Below, piece by piece: positions 12,160 through 22,900 of a stretch of DNA of 64,000 bases. The notes under the pieces were generated by a model. That model was given only the letters and a program-made list of their open reading frames with translations. It did not search any database and was not told the origin of the DNA. Each line of letters starts with the position of its first letter. Within the stretch, counting starts at the first letter, position 1. The position numbers and the translations under genes are program-made. The DNA lies in the NCBI GenBank assembly GCA_009823395.1, contig CM020512.1, forward strand, positions 8,134,905-8,198,904, read 5' to 3'. This stretch comes from Thamnaconus septentrionalis (taxonomy: Eukaryota; Chordata; Actinopteri; Tetraodontiformes; Monacanthidae).

Positions 12160-12713
12160 CGAGTTGTTGGTGAGTAATCTATTACTCAGTAACTACTGTA
12201 ATTAAACTACTTTTTTAGTAACAGAGTTATGTAACGGGATTACTCTGGCAAAACTGGTAATTATATTATAATTACTTTATCAAGTAATGATTTCATTACT
12301 TTTCTGAAATATTTTGCAAGCTAAAAATGTCTTATTATCCACAAAATGACTGAAATTTAGAAAAACAACAGAAAACAATGATGTCGCACTGATGTCGCGA
12401 CGATGCACCAAAACAAGCATGGCAGCGGCAAAAGAAAAAACAGTGATTGGATTTGTAGCTGGAAATACAAACATTATTTTTTGTTCATCTCATCTAAATA
12501 AAACAATATTGTGGTTCGGTGTACCTTAAGTGCAGGAAACAAGACGTTCTCAACTATCACTTTATCCTTTTTTTTTTTTAACTAAAGTAATTAGTAATTA
12601 GTAATTTATTGCTTATGAAACAAAGTAGTTTAAGTAGTCATTAGATTACTTTTTAAGGAGTAATTAGTAATCAGTAGTTGGATTACTTTTATGGAGTAAT
12701 CCCAACAACACTG
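12160..12713. mobile_element. hAT-type MITE, copy 1
   Basis: About 554 bp, homologous along its length to the element at 43102-43641 and partly to 36370-36841. The interior repeats GTAATTANT-like blocks, and the right end is CCCAACAACACTG. The left end is degenerate (GAGTTGTTGG in place of CAGTGTTGG). The flanking octamers GAAGTGGG and CAAGTAGA agree at 5 of 8 positions, fitting an eroded 8-bp hAT target duplication. No transposase frame is present. Confidence 0.8.
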
Positions 12714-13419
12714 CAAGTAGAAGCCACAAACTAGAAGTGGAAAGGTGTTCACGCCAGGTGTTTACATAACGCAAAGTCAATATCTGACACTCGTGCAACC
12801 GCGGCTCAGAGTTTTGCCGCCCCGGTTGCCCGGAGCACGGCTGCTTTCACTTTGCCCTTTGCTGGCCGCAGATGTTACGGAGTTGCAAGAAGCAGCTGTT
12901 CGTGCCAGTGGTGGCCTGTACAGTAAACCGTAATAAAAGACGGCATGAATAATTGAACGTAAAACCCTAAAAGAGACGGGAGGGAGAGAGGGAACGCGTT
13001 CTATCGTCTCCTGCACGGCTACCTAACTCCAGGAGGCCACGGAATGAATGAAAGTAATTGCTGGCAGCCCCCCATCACTTTTATTGGTGGTGGGGAGTGG
13101 AACAGAGAAAAAAAAAAGGTGGAGTCGATATTTTGGATAACGGCTGCGGAGTTGTTTTATGTCTGTTGTTGGTTAGAAAGGAGTAGCTGGCACATCTAAG
13201 AAGGCTTTTTAGATGTCTGACAGTCTGGCTGCTGAAGTAGATAAATGTCAGGATAACAGTTTGTTCCACTGCTAATGAGCACTGGCACACCTAGTGTGTC
13301 ACCCCCCCCACCCAATTCCACCCTCTTAAAGGAACATCTTTAAATTCAGGCAGCACATTCTTTGACCTAATTTACACTGAAACACCATAAAACACATTTA
13401 GATTTTGGAGAAAGCTAAA

Positions 13420-13476
13420 CCCCCCCGTGACCCTGAATTGGAATAAGCGGGCATAGAAGATGGATGGATGGATGGA
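13420..13476 (+). mobile_element. L2/CR1-type LINE 3' tail fragment
   Basis: Short relic: CGTGACCCTGAATTGGAATA, then AGCGGGCATAGAAGATGGAT and GGATG units, the characteristic 3' terminus of teleost L2-like LINEs. Confidence 0.65.
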
Positions 13477-13769
13477 GAACGTACACCCTCCTTGTACTTG
13501 TACACACTCTTTCACTTTACTTGTTGTATTCTTTGAGTGTACTCATATATTTTTCAAAAGGTGCATCCGACTGCACTCCCAAGTTGTGGGAAGGAGTAAC
13601 TGGCATAAAAAGCTCCAATCCACCACAATTTAATTTCCATGTTCTGTTCATTCTCATATGCTCATTTTCATCCAGCACTTCAGTCAAACCCTTAAGATCT
13701 ACAGAAACCAGTACATTTAGCCTTCTGTTTGCAGCCATCTAGAAAAAAAAACCCTTCCCGATAAAACTG

Positions 13770-14100
13770 AAACTTTGTTGGACCTTCAATGTGTTTGGAA
13801 GGTGACTGATGAAGGCAAATAGGGCAGTTCTCAAAAGCCAGATAAACATCTGGCTTGGAGTGCTCTCGTCAGCACGGCAGAGCTATCAGCGCTCTTTGTG
13901 ACATCACAAAGGGAGTTTCTGGACATACTCACTGAAGGTAGGCCAAGTGAAAGAAGATAAAAGACTTCTCATTTCCGGGAGTTTGCTGACAGGATAGATA
14001 CAGAGATCTTTGTTAAAAGTAAAACTAAAGGAAGTGCCCTTTGTGACCTCATAAATGGCTGATTTCCAGAACTTCATCCAAGTGATAAAGTTATACATCA
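13770..14100 (+). repeat. Dispersed repeat with GTGACATCACAAAG core, copy 1
   Basis: Shares GTTGGACCTTCAATGTGTTT with the reverse complement of 22817-22842, and ATCAGCGCTCTTTGTGACAT with the reverse complement of about 52320-52350. It therefore belongs to a multi-copy family within this window. Class is unknown and boundaries are approximate. Confidence 0.5.
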
Positions 14101-14449
14101 GCGTTATAAGCTAATTATGAACTCTTACTACGTTTGCTTGGTCCACCTTTAACATTCTATGAAACCTTCAGGAAATTAAAAACATAATTTGTGAGTCCAG
14201 GAATAGACTTCAGTATCTTCAGCGAGAAGTCCACTTGCAGAACTGATTTGGGTAAAACTTTACTTACTAAGGAGATGGACCATAAGGCATAATCGAGCTT
14301 GTGTTTACATCCATAATGTGATTATTTCACATTTTATCAAGACCCAACATTTATTTAGTCCTTTAAATGTTCACCATAGGATGAATAAATTACTTAAAGA
14401 GGACTTTAGCTGGGGGTCTCTAATGTGGCTGTTTTAGCAGGTAAAGAGA

Positions 14450-14450
<1 letters not shown>

Positions 14451-14492
<42 letters not shown>
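14451..14492. repeat. (CA)21 microsatellite
   Basis: Uninterrupted CA array, seen directly. Confidence 0.95.
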
Positions 14493-14496
<4 letters not shown>

Positions 14497-15287
14497 CAAA
14501 CACACATGTACACGCATGCACCCCTGGGGCCATGAGTGACTGTCTTCCCCCACCGGCAGATTGAATCCAGGTGTCAGTCAAACCTTTGGCTAACAACTAC
14601 CTCATTAGCTGCCTCCTAAGTGACACAGCACGACAGCGGAGCCCCTCCAGTCCTCCTACCATGCACCTGCGACAATTGATTCGCAGTAAATTAAATGGCA
14701 GCTGTAGGCAGCGCTGCAAGACGATCGATGCGCCGCCTCCGCAGTCTTCATTTACATAGTCATGTACAATCGATCCCAGGACGCTTTACAGCATATTCCG
14801 GAGCGGAGTGTTGGGTCGCCGCATATGAGATGAGATCATAAATGAGATCCGAAAAGACATTCAACTCAACTTAGAGGCATTTCAGCCAAAATATTTTATT
14901 AGTTTTCAGACTGAACTAAACTTCCAGACTGAAAGCAGGACATTTGTCTTTAGACGAAAACACGTTTTCTTTTTTCCCCCTTTTCTTTTTATGCCTCTTT
15001 GCCTCTGAGCATTGTTTTGTTTTTCCTCTTTGTTGTTTTAGGTAATAGAAGTGGTTGACAAATTTAAAACAAACAAACAAACAAAAAAAAAAAAAAACAA
15101 ATTACCTTCCTGGCTGACCCACTTTTTTATTGTGCTCCAGTTATTAGCTCCAAAATTGGTGATTCGCATAGTGCGATAACAAAACAGTCAAAACTCTTCA
15201 TGCAGATCCAGTTGGGCTGACTTGAAAGGCTCCATTCTGACTCCATCTCCTCCCCACAGGATGCTGCTGCCGTTCCTACTGTCTTAC

Positions 15288-15311
15288 TTTTTTTTTTTTT
15301 TTTTTTTTTTT
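15288..15311. repeat. Poly-T tract
   Basis: Run of 24 T. It could be the reverse A-tail of a retroposed sequence, but no retroposon is recognised beside it. Confidence 0.9.
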
Positions 15312-17335
15312 AGCTCGCTTCATCTACTCCAACCCAAAACTATTTCATCTCTTCGCAGACGTTTCGTAGCCCTGAAGCCTTGCACTTAGTTCAGACAACC
15401 ACCAACTTAATGTTTTAGCATGGTACTAACACCATGCTACCACCTTGTTCAAGGGGTCTTTTAGAGTTGCAACACCATTTGTTAAATACTTTTTCTGCAA
15501 AAAAAAATTGTTCAGCCATTTATCATAATTTCTAGCACACTGCTGAAACAGCGTTTACTTCTTCCCCTCGAGTTCTCACGACTTGTTTGTGAATCAGTCG
15601 AGGGAGATTCTCATTTATGATCGCTGATCTCTCCATTCATGAGAGGCGGCGGTCACGGGCAATGACTCATAAAAGTTAAAACGGCTGACGGTTGCTCCCG
15701 GCTCCTAAACCACAAGCACGTATTCCGAAACCTGCTGAGTATCACGTTACAGTCTGTGTAAACCGAGGTCAATCAGTGTCATGTTGGGGGCCGGAAACAG
15801 CTGAGACAACAGTTTTTAAAGGTTTGGTCTGACGCAGAGGAGGTCAGGGAGGTAAGGGAGTGGTTTTGGCGTAGGGGGTGGACTGTAGCCCCCGAGGAGT
15901 TTTGATGTATTTTGGTTTATCAGGTAGATCAGGAAACATGCAGTCCAAAATCTCATAAGCAACATATTCCATATCAGGCTTGTGAGGAGACTAGTTGATG
16001 ATTTAGCTCTCTGGGCACTCTTTTTCTTTTTTCTTTTTATGTCCTTTTTTTTTCATTTTTTTTTACGAGCGTGGCTTCCTTTTGACTCAATATGTCAAGA
16101 ATTTATTCAGTGTTTATTGGCTTTGGCTGCAGCTTTTAACAGCTGCTTTTAGTTTTATTTAGCAGTGTAACGAAATGACTCCATTGGTGAATCAGCTGGT
16201 TTCTGGTGATGTGTCAACTAGCACAAGACAAACAGAAAGACTTGTACTGCCCAGAGTCTAGGGATGGATGGATGATGGACGGACGATGGATAGTGTCTTT
16301 ATTGATATATTGGCAGACTGATTGGTGATTGATTGGTGTAGGAAAACTGCAGCTTGGCAGCAGTTACCTATAAATCAAAAACAGCATAACAACAAAACAA
16401 AAAAATTAACATTAAGTATCCATCCATTTATTTTCCAGGACATTATTATCCAGCAGGGTGCTGAAATCTACATTACCTGTCTTGGATTAGCTTAGCAGTT
16501 TACATAGAAAATGACAGGAGAAAATTTTAGCCTTGAGCAAGCATTTAAAAGCCACTGTGTAACTCCAAAGCTAATAAGTCGAAGTCAGTGAGACAATCAC
16601 TTTGTCTCGGGGCTTGCAGCAAATGACTGAGTGCTGCGCTACGCTTGGTCCTGCTGAGGGTGACGAACACGCCGTGGCAGAGGAGCGATTTCCAATAACG
16701 GAGCAGAACGCCGAGGCTTCATTTGTCCTCGTTACCACTTGTCTCATTTAACACGTAAAGGCTGAACCTCAAGCTGCGGGGGTCAGCGCGACAACTCAGC
16801 AGTTTCACGGCACGGACGCACCAGCAGCCGCCGAAGGTGGGTTCATTCATCAGGGGAGTCGCCTGGCGCTCTGTGAGGAGGAGCGGGTGGCCGCAGCAGC
16901 CATCATCATCAGGCGCGCGTGTTTGGGCGTGAACGGTCATTAACAACAGTGCGTGATGACGCAGGAGGAGGCAGGAATGGAGATAAGTGCAAAACCAGTG
17001 ATAAAGTGGTTAACCCTCACTGAGTGTCATTTGCCAAGTTGTTTGTTTACACGTGTAGATTAGCCTGCAGCTGGAGCAGCACGTTGTTATTGAATTAGTT
17101 GCATTTCAGGAATCGCGAAGTTCATTTTTCACATCCTGTCCCTCTGCTGTTGGTCAACACCAACATGCGTTGCCACTTCAGCTGACAACATAGAGGGGAG
17201 GTAAATGATTTGCACAAAACAACTAACCGCGTGTGTCACACAGTTAGAAAAAAAAAGATGTAGAAAGGATGAATTTTCTTGCTTGCTTGATTGCTGGACA
17301 GTGCTTGTGTTCTCCAAGAAGGTTGTTGGTCCAAC

Positions 17336-17562
17336 TCTTCTCTCCAGGTGCTCTGGCTCCTCCCACCCACAGTCAAAAGACCTGCAGGTTCAGAAGCTCT
17401 GGTGTGTCTGTGGGCGTGCAAGAGGTTGTGTAACTCTGTACGGTCCTGCAAGGAACTGGTGTCTTGTCCACTGTTGTAACTCCGGCCTTCACCTGAAGGC
17501 AACAGGGACAAGACTCCAGCACTGACATGATCCTGATGGATGGATGGATGGGTGGATGGTTT
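17336..17562 (+). mobile_element. L2/CR1-type LINE 3' end
   Basis: Longest LINE tail here. It begins TTCTCTCCAGGTGCTCTGGC, passes through the TCCCACCCACAGTCAAAAGA block typical of teleost L2 3' ends, and finishes with GATGGATGGATGG. Substitutions are numerous, so it is old. Confidence 0.7.
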
Positions 17563-18781
17563 GAAGGAATCCTTCAGTGTGACCTCCATACATCATCTCC
17601 ATGGCGATACAAGAGGTTTCTGTCTGACTCCTCTTCATCTCTTCCGTCTGCCGATCCTTTAGGGAAACACTCTGTGCCACTTTGATGGTTTTGCTCAGCT
17701 CCATCTCACATGCAGGCAGTGAAATATTAACACACACCGAAGCCACCGGAGAGCCGAGGTCGTAAGCAGGGCTCGACGTTTTTATCTTTTCTTTTCTTTT
17801 TCCTTTTTTTGCCAGGGAACTGTAGACATAAGGTGCCTTCTCACAGACAAGGCAGCAAAGGCACTTTGGCTCTCTTGTGTTAGTTGAATAGACAAATAGA
17901 CAGGCAATGATAAATTTATTCACCTTTACTTTGATTTTTTTTTTTTTTTGAAGCCGTCAAATATGGATCACAGAGGAACTCGGGGGCTTGGCTCTTATCC
18001 TTGTCAGTGCAGCCGCCGCTGCACCTGGTGTCAGCAGAAGCTGCAGCACTTCTCTTCAGGTCTGAGTGCCGGTTTTCTTCCCTCTTCTCGTGCACGCTGT
18101 GCCAGAAAGGCAAAGTCGAACCACAGAGGGTGCGCTTTTCGCAGCATGATTGTCTCGACGCAACGCAACGCCACGAGCAGCCAATCAGGGTTGTGCTGCC
18201 GGTGCAAAGCTCCGCTCGCAACGTGTATCTCATTGTCAGCCGACGGCAGAGAGCGCTCTCATTAGCATTTCATGAGGCCCAGTTGACTGCAGAGTGCTGC
18301 ACAGAAGCCAGAACTCTGCTGGAGTTGAATTAGCTTCCAGCTGAAGTCGGCCCTCCACCCCTGATGTTTTTTTTTAGCATCTTAGGATGAGGCTACAAGG
18401 ACCGAAATGTCCAGGAGTCAGGCAATAAGGGAGGGGGAGGAGAAATAAAAAAAAAAATCTGGGTCTAAAGCCTTTACTGCAGAGCTGGTAACGGCTCAGG
18501 ATGACAGAATGACTGAGGATCGTTTGACCCTCGCTTGCTTCTCAGGGACGTGACTTTTAGGCGAGCCTAGAAACTTGATTTTCCTCAAAGTGAACGCTCT
18601 CTGTTTCCTAATTAGTCTGGCATTAAAGTAGAAAAAGGGCAGTTGAATGTTTTTCAATTGATTTATACCGAAGCAAATCAATAACCTGCAGGACCAAAGC
18701 CTGTATTATATGGAGTGTCCTCGTATTTCCTCTGAAACGAAGTGACTGCGAGTGCGATATTTCAGCGCCCCCGGGGTCCCA

Positions 18782-18950
18782 CCGCTGCTGCGCCGCTGCG
18801 GCCCATTAGAACTTCATCTTCTGTCGAGCCCAGAGAGTGTGTGTTTATCTCGGCGTTTCCTCCGATGAATTGCTTACAGCACGGGGAGTAAAATCCCTGG
18901 CAGTGACAAATTGCCAGCAGCTCTCGCCCTGTCACAAACTCTGAGGTGCA
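18782..18950 (+). repeat. Local duplication, unit 1
   Basis: Direct repeat of 19118-19290. Shared blocks include CGCTGCGGCCCATTA-like sequence, GTTTCCTCCGATGAATTGCT and CAGTGACAAATTG followed by GCAGCTCTC. Moderately diverged with small indels. No coding sequence. Confidence 0.65.
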
Positions 18951-19023
18951 CTTTATTAGGCCACTTTATTAGGAACCCTGGACTTGCAAGGTGTTACCTA
19001 ATAGTAAAGTGGCAGCTGTGGTG
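18950..19023. mobile_element. Miniature remnant of a teleost CACTTTATTAGG repeat
   Basis: Contains CACTTTATTAGGAACC near the left and GTTACCTAATAGTAAAGTGG near the right, the two inverted ends of a widespread teleost repeat, with almost all of the interior missing. It sits between the two duplication units. Class not assigned. Confidence 0.45.
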
Positions 19024-19117
19024 CACAAGGCAGGTAAAAGATTGAATAATATATATTAATATGCATCTTTAAAAAGCTGCACAGAACATTTTTCTCTGTT
19101 GTCACGTGACACATGAA

Positions 19118-19290
19118 CGCTGCCGCGCTGCGACCCATTATAGCTGCACTGCACGGCTGAGAGAGTGTGTTTACATGTGTTTATCTCGCTGTTTCCTCCG
19201 ATGAATTGCTCAGAGGAGGGAGGCAAAAAAAAAAATCCTACCAGTGACAAATTGTCGGCAGCTCTCAGCGTATCGCAAACACGGAGACGC
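19118..19290 (+). repeat. Local duplication, unit 2
   Basis: Counterpart of 18782-18950, offset by about 340 bp, sharing GTTTCCTCCGATGAATTGCT and CAGTGACAAATTG blocks. Confidence 0.65.
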
Positions 19291-21850
19291 GCTTGTTCCC
19301 ATTATGAGAAGGGATCGGATGGCTGCCCAGCAAAAAGGAGGAGGATATCAGGGGAGCCTTCTGCAAGTCAGCACTCCTGAACGCTCGAGAACCGTATCTC
19401 CGATTCCCAGAACCCCAGAGGTGGATTGTTCAGGATTCACCGAACCTGAGGTTGTTATGCAGAGACGGGCGAGAACGAGGCCTCTCAGGTGGCGTCGTCG
19501 TAGCGTGATGGCTTTGGATTGCGGAGAACGGAGGGCAGGTATCCCTCAGATCATCCTCACGCCTCGGCCGGGGGGGGAAAACGATTACCCACAAGCTTCT
19601 CTTCTCATAGATCGCACCACAGGTTTCAAGCATTTGACAAGGTGGAGCAGAGCAGAGCAGACTGCTTAGTAGAGTGTTTTGCTCAGTGAAAAAAGTCTAA
19701 ATTCTCACCGTTGCAGTTGCAATGCAGTTAATGTCCTGGACAGATGAGTCCCACCAGGGAGGACTGCCAGTCTGCCTCATCTTTGCTTTAATGTTTTCCT
19801 GCAGAACACGTCTTCTTGGGCTTTTTTCCCCCTTGAATTATATTTAAAAGTTCTCAATGATGTTTCTTTCTTTCTCATTCCTTTGATTTCCTCCACAAAG
19901 TAAACCTTCCGTCTAACGGCGGAAGCGACAGCCAGCGTCCCTTCCTTCGCTCTTTAACCTTGAATCATCTCTACCTTGCCCCGCGTCAGATTCTATGACT
20001 GAAGAGACGCACAGCTGCCAGCGATCGATCGCGGCACTAACGGATGCCGTGTCCAGCGAGCTACCCGCTGTCACGGCAGGCTTTCATGTTGATAGTGCAT
20101 TATTTCAAGAACGCCATGAGTGGCCATTTATTATTAATGTGATCGAAGGCACTATGTACAGTGTGTGCAGCTTATTTATATGGATTTCTTTTTTTGCCTC
20201 CCCCTTTATGTTCAAGCCACGTGTTATTTGAGCGTGTTTATTTTCCACCAGCGACTCCTGCAGCACATTTCGATAAAGCCGAGTAACTTTTCTGCACCGA
20301 GGAAGAGAAACCCGAAAAACTTTTTCAAACCCCATTTTTCTGTGAGTGACAGCGAGATAATGGGCGCTGTTACAAAAGGAAAAGGGAAGCCGTGGAACAA
20401 GGTAACAGCGTGTCCTCCGCTTGCGGAGAGACGCCACAATCGCGCTGTAATTAGCGAGACGAGTTCTCCTCGGAGCACGTCAGGTGACTCTGACAGCTGA
20501 AAGTGATGGAGTGCGGACAGGAAGTCTCAGGGGAGAGGGTATCGCTAGCTCTGCCACCACGGCAGGGCTAGAAAAGTGAAGATTTATCTTAGAACTCATG
20601 AAACTGATGGACACAATTTGGAAAATACACGTTCATCCTCTAATTAGATTTTTTAATGACGTGTTCTTGTTTTAACTCCTCTTAACTCTCATAGCGTTCG
20701 AGAAAAAAATCGTCCAGAAGCCGATGATCAAGGTGGTCACGCTGCAAATTCTGATCGCTCAAGTGCTTGCCGCATTTGTAGGAAAAAGGACCCGCCAGCT
20801 CCTGCAGGCTGCTTCTGCTACTGCCAGGCGTCAGCGGAGGTTCTCTGGTTTATTAGCGACAACGCTAACAAGGCATCGTAAGTCATTTGTGCTTCTCCGC
20901 GTGCAGAAATCGTTAGAAAGAGGCAGGACTGCTTGCAGACGGAGCAAAACATTACCCCAAAGTCGAACACACGGCCGACTCTGCTAACGTGCCGGCAAGC
21001 TTAAGGTCCCTGTCAGGTTTTTTTTTTTTTTTAGTTGCTCTGTCCGAAATAGAACAGTTCTGGTGCTGGTGGGAAAGATTTGTGGGACATTGTGGGATCT
21101 GCAGAACCTGCACAAGAGCCACTGTCGTTGGAGCCTCTCCAAAGACGAGATGAGCAAGCTGCGCTGCTGTCCTCGCAAACGGCAGCGCCGCAGCGACACG
21201 CCAGGGATTAGCTGCCTGATTCCTGGCTCAGCTTAGTGTCGTCCCTGATTGTGTTCTAACTGAAATGACAGTTTTGTTGACTCCCCCCCCTAACCGTCCC
21301 CCGTGCGGCCACTCTCCATGTAATTGGCAACGCCTTAATTTCAGCGGGAGCAGATGGTGAAAAATAAGACACCGGCTTATGTTGGTTGTAAAAAAATAAA
21401 AAAGAAAGAAAGAAGTAAGTGTCTGTGTGTAGGTGGATGGTGTGGGTGACTGTAGGCTTCATTTAGTTATAATTAGACGCGAAAGATAAAGACTCAAAGA
21501 GGCGTCAGGGAAAAAAGTTGCCATTGAAGTGGAGATGAAGCAGAAACATCACACAAACGGGCAGGTGACGCCGGACAAGAGGAAGAGGACAACTGGATTG
21601 GGACAAACAAGAGGGTTGAAAAAAAAAAAAGAGGGACAGCGAGTGCAGCGCTGTGATGAAAGGGGAGGCGGAAGAAAAACTCCAGCGTGCCAAATCATAC
21701 ATTTTAACTGGCGGGTTGGCGGGTTGTTGTCGGGGCTGCTGGGACTTGAAGGCAGGCGTGACCTGTGATTGGTCTCGCTGGGAGTAAAAAGGCTGAGATT
21801 TCTGAGTTCAAACGTGACAGCGCTAACAATAGATGCGGAGGAGCAGAACA

Positions 21851-21915
21851 CAGACAGACAGACAGACGGCAGAGAGAGAGTCAGAGAGAGGGGGAGAGAG
21901 TGAGTGAGAGAGAGG
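21851..21915. repeat. ACAG/GA purine-rich simple repeat
   Basis: ACAG units grade into interrupted GA repeats, seen directly. Confidence 0.85.
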
Positions 21916-22559
21916 GTTTAAATATTCATTTGAATTCAAATTTAGTTTTCTGTTTTTTTTTAAAAAAAACAAAAAAAACAAGCCTTTCTCTCTCCTTCCC
22001 GCTCTGCCTCCTTCTCCATCCCTGAACGTTGCCTGAAAAGTTTTCCATTAGGTAGACTCCCCTCACTCCCTGCCCTGCGCGTCCAGCTCATCCATAATTC
22101 AGCAGGTTCGTCCCTCGCAGCAGCTTCCTGGAGGCTGTGCAGCCGAGAGGGACCATCGTCCACTGCTGTTGCCGCCAGCGAAGATCGAGGGCCGCTGCTG
22201 CTGTCGCCGATGCTCTGCGGTGCAGAGTCTAATTAACTCGACTTGACCTCTGGGTATCGCGCTTAAAACCCACCATGTCAGACACAAAGTGCTGCTAACA
22301 CGTTCCCTGAGAGCTGTGGCCAGGGAAGTGGACAACATTAATTTCTGATTCACTGATGTGGGCGTCGGAGCGACAGAGGGAAAGGTTTTAACCCCTTTAT
22401 TTTTTCAGTAGCGACTGAACATCCTATTGAACAAAAAAGAAAAGATACCCTCTCCCCCTTCATTACCTTCGGTGCAAGTCGTAAGATGACGTCGGCACGC
22501 AAGACACTTGGACATCATATTTAAAGTTCAAATGTGGCGATAGATGAGTGTGGAATTAT

Positions 22560-22573
22560 CCTCCAGGGGGCGC
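22560..22573 (+). promoter_or_regulatory. CTCF-like motif, one mismatch
   Basis: CCTCCAGGGGGCGC matches CCASYAGRKGGCRS at 13 of 14 positions (T at position 3), including the strong AGGGGGCGC core. It lies in the gene-free interval. Confidence 0.4.
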
Positions 22574-22659
22574 CATAGAGCTCATGTTGATATTTCATTG
22601 ATGGTACATTACACCTCTTCTACCATCTGAGGTGATTAGATGTGAAGGACCATACATCA

Positions 22660-22850
22660 CGAGTGTCAGGCCTTGATGTACAACATTAATGTAATGTATT
22701 GACTTCAGCTGGTTTTTCAGTGAACCCACAGACAAAACAGTCCTGTTTGATGTCACAAAGGTGGCAAAGTCTTTCCTGATATCACCTCATCACCTCATCA
22801 CCTTGGCTTTGTCCCCTTCCAAACACATTAAAGGTCCAGCAAAACATCTG
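22660..22850 (-). repeat. Dispersed repeat, copy 2 (inverted)
   Basis: The reverse complement of 22817-22842 matches the copy near 13775-13803, and a TGTCACAAAGG block is nearby. Boundaries approximate, class unknown. Confidence 0.4.
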
Positions 22851-22869
22851 TTTCGACAGGAGATTTAAC

Positions 22870-22900
<31 letters not shown>
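22870..22900. repeat. (TTTA)n microsatellite
   Basis: About eight tetranucleotide units, seen directly. Confidence 0.9.

Larger units (their letters stand above)
12714..22559. other. Gene-free interval A
   Basis: No coding exon is recognised on either strand. It contains two L2-type LINE tails, CA and poly-T tracts, a copy of a dispersed repeat near 13770-14100, a local duplication near 18.8-19.3 kb and a purine-rich ACAG/GA tract. Some AT-rich blocks could be conserved regulatory sequence; that cannot be judged without comparison. Confidence 0.4.
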
